This document shows, piece after piece, positions 1-9,300 of a DNA stretch of 44,073 bases. The stretch's first letter is position 1, and every line of letters starts with the position of its first letter. The translations under genes were made by a program, and so were the position numbers. Source of the stretch: Candidatus Segatella intestinihominis (lineage in GTDB: Bacteria; Bacteroidota; Bacteroidia; Bacteroidales; Bacteroidaceae); assembly GCA_900548535.1 (NCBI GenBank), contig URLG01000016.1, positions 1-44,073 of the forward strand. The letters are read 5' to 3'. Below the pieces are notes generated by a model, which saw nothing but the letters and a program-made list of their open reading frames with translations, did not search any database and was not told where the DNA came from.

Positions 1-176
1 ACACCTACGGCAACACTACCGACGAAGGCTCAGTGCCTGGTGACGGCAAGGACAATGACGGCGGTGGCACAAGCACCCCTGGTGACGGCAAGGACAACGA
101 CGGCGGTGGCACAAGCACCCCTGGCGGTGGCTCTAGCTCTGGCACTGAAGAGGGCGGCGGCAACGTAGGCCTCTAA
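1..176 (+). CDS. HU-like DNA-binding protein, C-terminal end only (partial)
   Basis: An open frame enters from the left edge and stops at TAA 174-176. The visible 57 residues are low complexity, rich in Gly, Asp, Ser and Thr, and end in GGGNVGL. The HU-HIG protein at 42126-42626 ends in GSGNVGL after a similar Gly/Ser/Thr tail, so I infer this is the tail of a paralogue. A 14-residue unit (GDGKDNDGGGTSTP) occurs twice in tandem, encoded by nearly identical 42-bp blocks at 39-80 and 81-122, which suggests recent slippage or duplication. The DNA-binding domain is outside the window, so the assignment rests on the tail alone. Confidence 0.55.
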   Translation, partial: TYGNTTDEGSVPGDGKDNDGGGTSTPGDGKDNDGGGTSTPGGGSSSGTEEGGGNVGL

Positions 177-187
177 AACAAGAAAAA

Positions 188-226
188 AGGCTGGACATTC
201 AGAAATGAGTGTCCAGCCTTTTTTTT
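188..226. terminator. Bidirectional intrinsic terminator
   Basis: A 10-bp perfect stem (AGGCTGGACA at 188-197 with its complement at 210-219) is flanked by an A-run on the left and a T-run on the right. It sits between the convergent HU-like tail and the minus-strand gene that ends at 228, and can serve both. Confidence 0.85.
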
Positions 227-227
227 C

Positions 228-1337
228 TTACTCGCTCAATATCTGAACGATGCGCTCTGCAGAGCGACCATCCCAGCGGTCAGGAATCTCGGCATGTTTC
301 CATGAGCCACTGAGCAGCTGGGCGAGCTTCTCTGAGAGTTTCTCGGGGTCCTCGCCCACCAACTCGTTGGTGCCCACCTTCACCGTCTCTATGTGCTCTG
401 TGTAACTATTGAGCGTGATGCATGGCACACCATTGAAGGTGGCCTCCTCTGCCACATTGCCCGAGTCGGTGATGATGCCCTGGGCGTGGGCAGCGAGATA
501 GGCGAAGTCTAGATAGCCCTGGGGCTCCACCACATCAAGGCCCACATGGTGGTCGGCAGCACCCTGGTGCATCATGAATGCCAAAACGTGCTCACGAGCC
601 TTGCCCCTGAGCGGAGCCACTACCTTGACGCCTGCCTTGCGTGCCTCGCCGTCTATCACGCTGAGCATCTGGTCCAGATTGTCCGTACGCTCCAAAAGAG
701 CCTTTCTATTGAGCGTGAAAAGCAGATAGTGATGGTCTGCCAGATGCAGCTCGTCCATCAGGGCTGGGCGCTGCATCTTCTGCTGCAAGTAGCGGATATT
801 GTCGATGAGCACATTGCCCACCATATATACCTTGGAGAGCTCGGCTCCCTCCTTGTTGGCGATGCTGTTATTGGATATGCCTGCCGTGAAGAGGATGTCG
901 GAAAGACCGTCGATGACGAGGCGATTGATCTCCTTAGGCATCGAGATGTCGAAGGAGCGGGTACCTGCGGCGATGTGAGCCAACTGCACGCCCTGCTTCT
1001 TGGTCACGATGCTCACTGCCATGGTGGAGGCTAGGTCGTCTACCACGATGACTACATCCGTGGGGTGCTGCTGGAGATAACGCTCGAAGGCTGACATCAC
1101 CTGGCCCGTGAGCTCATTGAGATTCTCGCAGTCGATGCCCAGATACTGATCGGGCTTGCGAATGCCCAGGTCGCTGAAGAGCGATGGCTCCAGCGTGGGG
1201 TCATCTTCCCTGCCGGAATACACCAGCTGATACTGAGGCTTTTGAGAGCCATCAGCCATCAGGTCGATGGCTCTCATGATGGGTGCCACCTTGATGAAAT
1301 TAGGGCGGGCACCCGTAACGATACAGATTTTTTTCAT
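228..1337 (-). CDS. WecB-like UDP-GlcNAc 2-epimerase homologue, probably inactive or altered
   Basis: At 369 aa this has the length and layout of non-hydrolysing UDP-N-acetylglucosamine 2-epimerases (GT-B fold; UDP-GlcNAc to UDP-ManNAc). It opens with VTGARPNFIKVAPI and has the C-terminal nucleotide-site region ITDSGN..EEATFNGVPCI near residues 289-305. Several family residues are changed. The HGDT loop reads VVDDLAS (100-101 are Asp). HVEAG is HIAAG, so the catalytic Glu is Ala123. The His of the THRRE segment is Asn210. DSGG is DSGN, and the TERPE loop is TEHIE. The PEExNR motif is partly kept (PKEINR, Glu136). It is last in the minus-strand operon M48-nfeD-qmcA, 33 bp after qmcA. I infer an altered substrate or a non-catalytic role. 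The fold assignment is firm, the activity is not. Confidence 0.8.
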   Translation of the reverse strand: MKKICIVTGARPNFIKVAPIMRAIDLMADGSQKPQYQLVYSGREDDPTLEPSLFSDLGIRKPDQYLGIDCENLNELTGQVMSAFERYLQQHPTDVVIVVDDLASTMAVSIVTKKQGVQLAHIAAGTRSFDISMPKEINRLVIDGLSDILFTAGISNNSIANKEGAELSKVYMVGNVLIDNIRYLQQKMQRPALMDELHLADHHYLLFTLNRKALLERTDNLDQMLSVIDGEARKAGVKVVAPLRGKAREHVLAFMMHQGAADHHVGLDVVEPQGYLDFAYLAAHAQGIITDSGNVAEEATFNGVPCITLNSYTEHIETVKVGTNELVGEDPEKLSEKLAQLLSGSWKHAEIPDRWDGRSAERIVQILSE

Positions 1338-1370
1338 AAAGAAAAATTAATATTTTTAGAATTTTTGCTC

Positions 1371-2321
1371 TTACTTGAATAGGTCCTTGATACCTCCGAT
1401 GGAGCCCAGCAGATTGGTAGCCTCGTATGGCAGATATACCATCTTGGTTCCCTTAGCCTGGGTGGCTACTTGCTGCATCATGGCGATGTATTTCTGAGCC
1501 AAGAGATAGTTGGCAGGATTGGTGCTCTGACCCACGGCGTCCGTTATCTTCTGGATGGCGATGGCCTCAGCCTCAGCCTTGCGAATGCGGGCTGTAGCCT
1601 CACCCTCGGCATTGAGGATGGCTTGCTGCTTGACAGCCTCTGCCTTGTTGACGATGGCTGCCTTCTCACCCTCTGAGAGCAGGCGCTGCTTCTCCTTCTC
1701 TCCCTCTGAGGTAAGGATGGTGGCACGCTTGTTGCGCTCTGCCTGCATCTGCTTCTCCATAGCCTGGAGCACGCTCTCTGGAGGGGTGATGTCCTGAAGC
1801 TCCACACGGTTTACCTTGATGCCCCACTTGTTGGTGGCATCGTCCAACACGGCACGTAGCTTGGTATTGATGGTGTCGCGCGAGGTGAGCGTCTGGTCCA
1901 GTTCCATCTCGCCGATGATGTTACGCAGGGTGGTCTGGGTGAGCTTCTCTATCGCATTGGGCAGATTGTTGATCTCATAGACGCTCTTGAATGGGTCTAC
2001 TATCTGGAAATACAAGAGTGCATTGATCTGCATCTGGATATTATCCTTGGTGATCACGTTCTGGCGGTCGAAGTCATATACCTGCTCTCGGAGGTCGATG
2101 GAGTTGGTGTAGATGTATCTGCCGCCACGCATCGCCACGATGTCCTTGGCGTGGTCGATGAACGGGATGATGATGTTGATACCTGGCTTCAGGGTGGCGT
2201 AATAACGGCCCAGACGCTCGATGATCTTGGTCTCACTCTGAGGAATGATGACGATAGTTTTCTTGACTACCACGAGTGCAAGTACTACTATAACTACTAA
2301 CACGTAAAATGCTATGCCCAT
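1371..2321 (-). CDS. qmcA: SPFH/Band 7 membrane protein, QmcA/stomatin family
   Basis: 316 aa. One N-terminal membrane helix (about residues 3-20) is followed by the SPFH core with the typical IIERLGRYYATLKPGIN segment, then NVITKDNIQMQINALLYFQI and the NLPNAIEKLTQTTLRNIIGEMELDQTL stretch characteristic of QmcA/paraslipins in its parts. Residues about 185-255 form an Ala/Glu/Lys-rich coiled coil (repeated EGEK and EAEA). Such proteins oligomerise into ring-like assemblies on the membrane and help protease quality control. The gene 53 bp upstream encodes NfeD, the usual partner of SPFH proteins, which supports the call. Part of a four-gene minus-strand operon. Confidence 0.9.
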   Translation of the reverse strand: MGIAFYVLVVIVVLALVVVKKTIVIIPQSETKIIERLGRYYATLKPGINIIIPFIDHAKDIVAMRGGRYIYTNSIDLREQVYDFDRQNVITKDNIQMQINALLYFQIVDPFKSVYEINNLPNAIEKLTQTTLRNIIGEMELDQTLTSRDTINTKLRAVLDDATNKWGIKVNRVELQDITPPESVLQAMEKQMQAERNKRATILTSEGEKEKQRLLSEGEKAAIVNKAEAVKQQAILNAEGEATARIRKAEAEAIAIQKITDAVGQSTNPANYLLAQKYIAMMQQVATQAKGTKMVYLPYEATNLLGSIGGIKDLFK

Positions 2322-2374
2322 GATGTTTATGCTATTAAAAGATTAGTAAATATTCGGATGATTATCTCCCCATT

Positions 2375-2830
2375 TTATGCCAGTGGCTCTACGAGCAGGA
2401 TGATGCTCTCATGGCCCTGCACCCTGACCTTGCTGCCCACCTGTAGGGGCACGGTGCAGTCGGGGGCTTCTGCCTTCCAGTCATCGCCATCCAGCTTCAC
2501 TCTGCCAAATCCGCCAACAGGTATCAGCTCGGTTACCTCGCCTATCTGTCCTGCCAGGGCATCGGCATTGCTGCGCCTGTCGTCGGCTCCATGGCGTATC
2601 ATCCGGACCAGATGAGGGCGTATCAAGAGGATGCTGAGCACGGAGCATATCGCCCATACCACTACCTGCAACCAGAAGGGTGCGCCCATACCTGCCACTG
2701 GGATGGCCACGAGGGCGCCAATGGCGAAACAAGTAACATAGAAGTCGCCCGAAGACAACTCCAGAATGAGGCAAATGAACATGATGACTGTCCAGAATAG
2801 CCAAAGGTTTTGAACGATATACTCTAACAT
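2375..2830 (-). CDS. nfeD: NfeD family membrane protein
   Basis: 151 aa short-form NfeD. Three hydrophobic segments lie within residues about 8-72, followed by a C-terminal OB-fold-like domain (about 90-150) with IGEVTELIPVGGFGRVKLDGDDW and a final VRVQGHESIILLVEPL, the standard NfeD end, both quoted here as family landmarks. NfeD proteins pair with SPFH proteins, and the QmcA gene follows directly downstream. The short form lacks the serine-protease domain of long NfeD, so the role is most likely in scaffolding or membrane assembly with QmcA. Co-transcribed with the M48 protease upstream (45-bp gap). Confidence 0.9.
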   Translation of the reverse strand: MLEYIVQNLWLFWTVIMFICLILELSSGDFYVTCFAIGALVAIPVAGMGAPFWLQVVVWAICSVLSILLIRPHLVRMIRHGADDRRSNADALAGQIGEVTELIPVGGFGRVKLDGDDWKAEAPDCTVPLQVGSKVRVQGHESIILLVEPLA

Positions 2831-2833
2831 AAT

Positions 2834-2854
2834 TGATAATGTATAATTAATAAT
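2834..2854 (-). repeat. Short heptameric A/T repeat before nfeD
   Basis: Three 7-bp units (TGATAAT, GTATAAT, TAATAAT) fill the gap between the M48 protease and nfeD, ending just before the nfeD start codon. One of several such period-7 tracts in this window. Confidence 0.6.
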
Positions 2855-2875
2855 ATATGCTGGGAGGAATGCTGA

Positions 2876-3757
2876 TTACTTTCTCTTCTTCGTGGTAGTC
2901 TTCTTCTTGGAAGATGAAGTAGACTTAGAAGTAGTCTTGACTGTGGTCTGAGGCTTGTAATACTTCAGCGCCGTTGGCATCGCCTGCTGGAGGGCGGCAA
3001 TACGCTTCGCATCAGATGGGTGATCGCTGAAGATGTCGCTCTGGTTGGCACTCTTGCCCTGCGCCATGCGCTGCCAGAATGGGATGGCCTGCTGAGGGTC
3101 GTAGCCTGCCATGGCGGCAAAGATGAGTCCCATATAGTCTGCCTCGGTCTCATTGTCGCGCGAATACTTCAAGTTGCGGAAGGAGAAATACTGACCAGCC
3201 ACTGCGCTCGCCACATTGCCCACTCCGTTGCCCACAGCCTGATTGAGCACATTGCCCAGGATGTTGGTACCTATCTGCTGATTCTGCTGCTTGGTGAGCT
3301 GCTCGGCGCTGTGCTTAGCCACGGCGTGAGCTATCTCATGACCCAAGACGATGGCCAGGCAAGTCTCATTCTGGGTATATGGCAGCAACCCCTCATAGAC
3401 CACGATCTTGCCTCCAGGCATACAGAAGGCATTGGCGCTCTGATCCTGCACCAGATTAAACTCCCAGCTATAGTTCTTCACATCGGCAGCAAAGCCATTC
3501 TCCTTGAGGTAAGTCTCCACTGCCGAGGCTAGCTTCTGTCCCACTCGTCGCACCATCGCCGTATTGGCGGCATTGGTGGACTTCTTGGCAGAAGCCATGT
3601 ACTTGGTATACTCCTGATTGGAGAGACTAAGCACCTGCTCATCGCTCACTGAGATGCGATGGGTGCGACCTGTGAGAGGCACCTGCTGGGTGGTGCCACA
3701 AGATGACAACATGAGAGTTGTCAGCAATGTCATGACGACAAACTTAAATTTCTTCAT
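2876..3757 (-). CDS. M48 family zinc metallopeptidase, lipoprotein
   Basis: 293 aa. A signal peptide ends in a lipobox with Cys20 (LMLSSC), so the protein is probably a membrane-anchored lipoprotein. The zinc site is HEIAH (His140, Glu141, His144) and the third ligand lies in NETEADYMG (Glu205), as in M48B peptidases of the LoiP/BepA type. The C-terminus is a Lys/Ser/Thr-rich tail. The family degrades or sorts misfolded envelope proteins, which fits an operon with NfeD and QmcA, a membrane quality-control pair. It is the first gene of the operon, and a Bacteroidetes-type promoter lies about 57 bp upstream on the minus strand. Confidence 0.9.
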   Translation of the reverse strand: MKKFKFVVMTLLTTLMLSSCGTTQQVPLTGRTHRISVSDEQVLSLSNQEYTKYMASAKKSTNAANTAMVRRVGQKLASAVETYLKENGFAADVKNYSWEFNLVQDQSANAFCMPGGKIVVYEGLLPYTQNETCLAIVLGHEIAHAVAKHSAEQLTKQQNQQIGTNILGNVLNQAVGNGVGNVASAVAGQYFSFRNLKYSRDNETEADYMGLIFAAMAGYDPQQAIPFWQRMAQGKSANQSDIFSDHPSDAKRIAALQQAMPTALKYYKPQTTVKTTSKSTSSSKKKTTTKKRK

Positions 3758-3813
3758 CTTACTTATATATTATATAATGTACGTATAAGCACAATAAATG
3801 TCCGTATTCACTG

Positions 3814-3821
3814 CAAATTTA
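3814..3821 (-). promoter_or_regulatory. Putative -7 element for the M48-nfeD-qmcA-wecB operon
   Basis: Read on the minus strand this is TAAATTTG, a full match to the Bacteroidetes TAnnTTTG element, giving a leader of about 50 nt to the M48 start at 3757. No clear -33 element was identified. Confidence 0.5.
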
Positions 3822-3937
3822 CTATTAATCACTGAAAACGCCAAAGAAAATGGAAGAAAAATGCGAAAAAAAATGAGTTTAGGGATTTTCCCCCGCCTCT
3901 ATAGGGAAAAACCTTACCCCAGATGCAAAATTAGGTC

Positions 3938-3945
3938 TATCTTTG
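3938..3945 (+). promoter_or_regulatory. Putative -7 element for the secreted protein at 3995
   Basis: TATCTTTG matches TAnnTTTG and lies about 50 bp before the ATG at 3995. The -33 region is not obvious. Confidence 0.5.
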
Positions 3946-3994
3946 CACCAGAATTAAGAAACAAGTGTATAAACAATTTTAAAATAGATAGATT

Positions 3995-4906
3995 ATGAAA
4001 AAGTTTATATTAGCCCTGGTAGCCCTGGTCACAATGACCTGCACCACTGCATCAGCAATGAGTTATGAGCAGGCTCGTCAGCAAGCTCTCTTCTTGACAG
4101 ATAAGATGGCTTATGAACTCAACCTCACCGACGATCAGTATGAGGCAGCCTACGAGGTGAATCTCGACTATCTGATGGGTGTGAATACATACGATGACCT
4201 ATACGGCATCTACTGGAGACAGCGCAACATGGACTTGACCTACATTCTCCTGGACTGGCAGTATCAGGCTTATCTCAACGCCACATACTTCTATCGTCCG
4301 CTCTACTGGAACGCAGGCTACTTCCACTTCGGCATCTACGCCCGCTATCCTCGCAGAGACTACTTCTTCTTCGGTCGTCCTCACTTCTATGCATCTTATA
4401 GAGGAGCTCACTGCTGGAGAATGAACGGAGGCAGAAGCTGGTATCACGGAAGAGAGTTTGGCAGACCTCGCCCAGGTGGACAGCCTAGAATGGGAATGAG
4501 AGACGGATTCAACCGTGGCGACTACGGCAGAGGCAAGACCTTTGGCAATATGAATCGCCCTAGCAGCACTCGTACCACCGTGACCGTCGACAGAAAATTT
4601 GGCAATAGCGACAGAAGCTTTGGCAATAGAGCTCGCCCAAACAGGAGCTTTGGCAACAATGCTCGCCCTAACGGAAATTTTGGCAATAGCAACCGCAGCA
4701 ATAGCAGTGTATTTGGCGGCAACCGCTCATTCGGCAATGGCTCTAACAGCAACAGCCGTCCATCCAGCGGTTTCACTCCACGCTCATCAAGCCCTAGCAG
4801 TTCATTCGGCACTAACCGTGGCGGTGGAAGTTTCGGAGGTGGCAGCAGAAGCAGCAATAACACTCGCAGCTTTGGTGGTGGCGGCCACTTCGGCAACAGA
4901 AGATAA
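3995..4906 (+). CDS. Secreted aromatic- and SFGN-rich protein of unknown function
   Basis: 303 aa, not assigned to a named family. A signal peptide (MKKFILALVALVTMTCTTASA) would be cleaved near residue 21. Residues about 22-140 are unusually rich in Tyr, Phe and Trp (for example YWRQRNMDLTYILLDWQYQ), starting with a LTDDQYEAAYEVN segment seen in several Bacteroidetes periplasmic proteins. From about residue 145 the chain becomes Gly/Arg/Asn/Ser-rich, with many SFGN or FGN repeats (RSFGNNARP, NGNFGNSNRS and similar), and ends in FGGGGHFGNRR. That tail is likely disordered and positively charged. It is a single gene with its own promoter, and an export role at the cell surface or periplasm is an inference from composition only. 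Confidence 0.75.
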   Translation: MKKFILALVALVTMTCTTASAMSYEQARQQALFLTDKMAYELNLTDDQYEAAYEVNLDYLMGVNTYDDLYGIYWRQRNMDLTYILLDWQYQAYLNATYFYRPLYWNAGYFHFGIYARYPRRDYFFFGRPHFYASYRGAHCWRMNGGRSWYHGREFGRPRPGGQPRMGMRDGFNRGDYGRGKTFGNMNRPSSTRTTVTVDRKFGNSDRSFGNRARPNRSFGNNARPNGNFGNSNRSNSSVFGGNRSFGNGSNSNSRPSSGFTPRSSSPSSSFGTNRGGGSFGGGSRSSNNTRSFGGGGHFGNRR

Positions 4907-4991
4907 AACAGAAATCATATAAGATAATCACAACGATCATCTTACACGAAAGAAATTAGAGAGTTATAAAAAATCGTGATATAAGCACAAA

Positions 4992-5591
4992 TTAGCGAGT
5001 TATATTAAACAGGAAAGACACAGACTGAATGAGCTGCATCACTAGCAGATAATACAGAAACAAGGGTGCAGCCCCACGGATGCCATCTATCAGCAGATGA
5101 TAGATAGCATCTATCGTTTGGAGCTGTTCGCTCATCACTCCGTATGTAATGCTCATCACCACGACGGCAAAGCAGACGTAGGGCACCAAGCAGGCAGAAA
5201 AACTGCTAGGGAACAAGCCGCCCATCACATTGACCAAGATGGCATGGGAAGGCAGGGTGAGCGCCAAGAGCATCGCCACAAAGACCGCCAGCTCGGCTAT
5301 CACCCAGTACATGCCCAGGCGCTGACTATAGGAGGAGCGCTGGAATCGGAGCACTCCGCTGCCCCTCAAGGCTCCCCAGGCCAGGCTGAACAGCAGAAGC
5401 CACACCAGCCATACCGACGACATATTGAGCGCAAAATGCCCCATAAACCATCGGATGCCCTCGGCACTGAGCAACGAACGGGAAAACTCATCGGGCATGG
5501 CTGCCGTGAGCAACCAGGAGGCTAGCACCAGCAAAGCCTCCGCTCCCAATAGTCCCACCATCAAGTATCCGCCTATCTTATCCCGTTTCAT
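4992..5591 (-). CDS. Five-helix membrane protein, unknown function
   Basis: 199 aa with about five hydrophobic segments (about residues 8-30, 50-72, 90-112, 120-150, 170-192). The segment SAEGIRWFMGHFALN resembles the N-terminus of AbgT/YfcC-type carriers, but the protein is far shorter than those (about 500 aa) and I do not treat it as a transporter. It is the last gene of the minus-strand unit kdgK-eda-kinase-regulator and starts 36 bp after the regulator's stop. Its position suggests a link to the two-component system, but nothing in the sequence proves it. Confidence 0.65.
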   Translation of the reverse strand: MKRDKIGGYLMVGLLGAEALLVLASWLLTAAMPDEFSRSLLSAEGIRWFMGHFALNMSSVWLVWLLLFSLAWGALRGSGVLRFQRSSYSQRLGMYWVIAELAVFVAMLLALTLPSHAILVNVMGGLFPSSFSACLVPYVCFAVVVMSITYGVMSEQLQTIDAIYHLLIDGIRGAAPLFLYYLLVMQLIQSVSFLFNITR

Positions 5592-5596
5592 TCATT

Positions 5597-5624
5597 AATT
5601 ATTAATTATTAATTGTTAATTATC
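5597..5624 (-). repeat. AATTATT heptamer tract
   Basis: Four 7-bp units (AATTATT, AATTATT, AATTGTT, AATTATC on the plus strand) fill the gap between the response regulator stop (5627) and the next start codon (5591). Confidence 0.75.
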
Positions 5625-5626
5625 AT

Positions 5627-6352
5627 TTACTCCGCATCTGGCTGCAAATTGTCAATGTCAAGGATGCGCAATTCGCAGGCTCTCACCACCAGTCGGGTGG
5701 CATTCACGCCCATGCCATGATTGCCTTCAGGGAAGAGTTTCTGCACCAATTCGCCCTGTCGCTTCTCTAGGCTCTTCACGCCAAAAGGCATGCCGCGGAG
5801 ATTGGTAATCTGCTCCTTGGTATAGCCCAGTGCCAGATGGCGCAGGAATCGCTCGTCATACTCGTCTATCTCATAATTGATGAGAGCCTCCTGGCGCATC
5901 AACTGGCTATTCACGCTCTTCTTGAAGCGATCCACTATCTTGTCCAGGATAGGCTGATTGAACACCATCTTCTTGCCGCCCATGCAGCTCGCCACATCGC
6001 CACGAGTCAGCAGCTCGCCACTCTTCAGGATGATGCCATCGCAACCGGCATCAAGCACATCCACCCAGAGCTTCTCATTCAGTATCTCGCCCGTGAAGAT
6101 GAGCACCTTCACCTGCTGATACAGCTCCTTGGTTTGGCGACATATCTCCACCCCCACTGTAGTGGAACCGCCCAGTCCCAAGTCCAAGAGCACCAAGTCG
6201 GGCAACTGCTGCTTGATGAGTTTCCAATAGGCTATCTCGTTTTCGGCTGTACCTATAATCTCAGCCTCAGGAATGTCGTTCTTGAAGATGCCCTCCGTGC
6301 CCTTGAGCTCCAGCGGTACATCCTCTACTATGATTACTTTAAAATTCTCCAT
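5627..6352 (-). CDS. Response regulator, receiver plus HTH-like output domain
   Basis: 241 aa. The receiver domain (about 1-125) has the acidic pair Glu10-Asp11, phosphoacceptor Asp57 (LLDLG), Thr87 (FTGE) and Lys110 (ILKSG), all in canonical places. Residues about 160-235 (DERFLRHLALGYTKEQITN and following) resemble a LuxR-type HTH but are divergent, so DNA binding is likely rather than certain. It starts 23 bp after the kinase stop, so it is very probably the cognate partner of that kinase. Confidence 0.85.
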   Translation of the reverse strand: MENFKVIIVEDVPLELKGTEGIFKNDIPEAEIIGTAENEIAYWKLIKQQLPDLVLLDLGLGGSTTVGVEICRQTKELYQQVKVLIFTGEILNEKLWVDVLDAGCDGIILKSGELLTRGDVASCMGGKKMVFNQPILDKIVDRFKKSVNSQLMRQEALINYEIDEYDERFLRHLALGYTKEQITNLRGMPFGVKSLEKRQGELVQKLFPEGNHGMGVNATRLVVRACELRILDIDNLQPDAE

Positions 6353-6361
6353 GACGTATAT

Positions 6362-6382
6362 TTACAATTTATAATTTACAAT
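6362..6382 (-). repeat. Heptamer tract overlapping the kinase stop codon
   Basis: Units TTACAAT, TTATAAT, TTACAAT (plus strand). The kinase stop codon (6376-6378) lies inside the third unit. Confidence 0.65.
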
Positions 6383-9300
6383 TTCATTCTTGCTGGCAGT
6401 ATGACCTCGATGACAAGGGTGCCTTTGTCCGATGCCTTCGGCAGAATGCCGCAGCCTCGGAGGTTGGTTACCTCTCCTATCTCCCTCACTATCTGGCGAC
6501 AAAGGAGATATTTTATATCGCTGGTCAGGGCGGTGAAGAGCAGCGGATGGATGCGCTCATCGTATGGGATGCCCTTGTCGATGAGATATGCCACATACTT
6601 GCCATCGCCCAAAGACTGGGGCTGCAACAGCTGCTCATCCTCCGCAGTGAACATCTTCTTATCCAGCAGCAGGCTGAAGAGATAAGCGAGCAAGAAATGG
6701 TCGCACTTCACGGGGGCGCTCACCTGCTCCATCGCCTGCGCACTGAGCATCTGATAAAGCGACTTGTAGTAGTCTACCAGTTCGGCAAGCGAGGTAATGT
6801 CGTCGGGGTGCTGGTCTATGAGCTGGCGGATGCGAGATGGGTAGTACATCGTCTCGTGCTTCAGGGCAGAGAGGCAGTTGTCGAGTACGGCATTCGCCAC
6901 ATGCAAGCGGGCATTCTCATACTCCACTCGGCTCAGTTCATCCTCTGCCATCTCCAGCTGCAGGTGTTCAGAACCTCGCATTTCCTGGCTCTGGAGCAGG
7001 GCTTGGCGTATGCGCTCCACCACATCCTCCAGTTGGGCATAGTCAGCCTTCAGTCTGCCGTGCCCCTTCCATATCTGGTCTATCTGCTGTAGTTTCTGTT
7101 GCTCTGTATCAGGGCTTAGCAGCACCTGATTGATGGCATTCACCTTCTCCACGGCAAGGCGATGATTGATGACATGGCGGTAGTAGAGCAGATAATAAGC
7201 AAGCGGCAACTGCAGGAGCAAGAGGATGAGCAGCACCACAGCCACCATCTTGGAGTTTTCAGATACCTGCATGGTGCGCACATAGTCGCCCAGGGTATTG
7301 TCGGCACTCAACTCTCTGAACAGTTGGGTATACACCTTGTTGTTGCTCTCGTAGAGGTCCCATTTGTGGAGTGCCAAGGCAGCCACGGCACTCTCATTGC
7401 GCAAATCGAGTATCACATTATAATTGATAGGCAAACTATCGCGCAGCCATCTCAACTCAGCCGCCATGCCCACTTTAGGATGGCGCACCATGAGATACTT
7501 GCCCTCCGGGTACTGGGCTAGATAATAGCGATTGAAATACTCACGGGCACTGTCGGCAAAGACCAGCGTGCGCTCGTAGGTGCCATTCACATTGCTGAAG
7601 TAAGCACTGTCGGCATAGCTGGCAGCCCGACTCAACTCGGCTGCCAGGTTCTTGCTGGCTGCAGAATGAGAGCCAGCTGCCATGCCCACTACACTAACCA
7701 GCAAGAGGAGAAGCATCATCATCTGTCGCTTCACGCCACAAGGCAAACGGAAGGAGAAGCGGCTACCCTTGCCCACCTCGCTCTCGGCATGTATCTGGCA
7801 TACGGAGAAGAGGCTGCTTATCTTGCGATATTTCTCTACGATGCCCTTGCAATTGAGCAGTCCAAATCCATGACCACCCGTATAGGTTCGGTCGAAGACA
7901 TGGCTCAAAGTCTCCTCGTCCATACCCTTGCCATCATCTGTGATGGATATCTCCACATAGCTTCCTCCATTCTCACCTGCCACTTGAGCCGACACCCTGA
8001 CGGTTCCACCTGCTGGCGTAAATTTGCGGGCATTATCGGCGATGGTATTGATCATGAAGAGGGTGAGCGTCTTGTCTGCCTTCACCACGGCATCGGTAGG
8101 CTCTATCACGAGCTGGATGTCCTTCATTTGGAATCCAAACTTACCCTTGTTCACAATGTCAAACAGTGGCTGCAACGAAAAACTCTCTATACGCAAGTTC
8201 AGGGCTCCCTGACGCATCTGTATCCACTGGGTGAGCACCTCGTTGTACTGATTGATCTTATCGGTGAGCTCTGAGATATAGGCAAATCGCTCTGCCCTCA
8301 CCTGCTCATCATCCTTGCCATCCATCAGTCGCTCCACCTCATGGTTCATGCGGTCGATGAATGGGGTGATGCTATTGACGAGCGATATCTTGGCACGCTG
8401 TTCCAGATTGCGTTTTCTGTTTTCCTCGATGTGAAGCAGCGTCATATTGCGGGCTTCATCCACCTCCTCCTTCTTATCTCGCAGATTACTGATATACTGC
8501 TCGTTATCCTTATTCCATTCACGCAGTGGTTGAAGTAGTGCATCCATATTATTCGCCTTTGAATTCTTGCGCTTCATCCTGTCAAAGACATAGAGCAAGA
8601 TGATGACCAAGACGATCATACCCAGCACGGCAATAATCATCAAGTTGAGCTGCACGGCATTGGTGTCCAACTGGGCAGCACGAGCCTCCAACTGTCGGTC
8701 CTGGCGAGACTGGTCTTGGAGGTCGAGATAGATGTTGCGGTTATAGTCGCTCTTAGGCTTGTCGTCTACCGCCGAATAAACCAAGCAGAGGCGTTCGCGG
8801 ATGGAAGCCACCAAGTCAGGAGCTTGGCTGATAGCCTTGTTGTCATGGAGCGCATGCTGCAAACACGACTCGGCAGAGGCATAATCCTGTATGCCCCAAT
8901 AGCACTCCGAGAGGGTACGATAGGCACCTGCCGTCTGGTATACATCGCCATACTTCATGAAGAGATTGAGCGCACGCTGGGCAAAGTTACCTGCCAGGAG
9001 TTGGCTCGGCATCTGCTCCACATTGAGATACAGAAAAGCCGGCAGATTGTTCTTGACCAAGAAGTCGCGCTGCTGTGCATCCTGTATATGCTCGCTGATG
9101 GCTTGCAGTGCATTCGCCTGCCAATAAGGATAAGGATTGCTGCCACTTGCCAGCATATAGCACTGGATGAGATTGTCAAACTCAGCCTGCGCCACCTCAT
9201 TGGGCGTATTGCGCTGGATGGCGCCACCCGAGCCAAAATTATAAAGATAATTGAGATATTGGGCGGTATCTTGCTCCAAAACATCAGGGTCGATGTCATT

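Noticed and set aside
3798..3998. A 66-codon plus-strand frame before the secreted protein
   Set aside because: It runs through two promoter elements, has no family features and overlaps the real start. Treated as non-coding.
4522..4896. A Pro/Leu-rich minus-strand frame
   Set aside because: It is the complement of the glycine-rich tail of the secreted protein and has no independent support.
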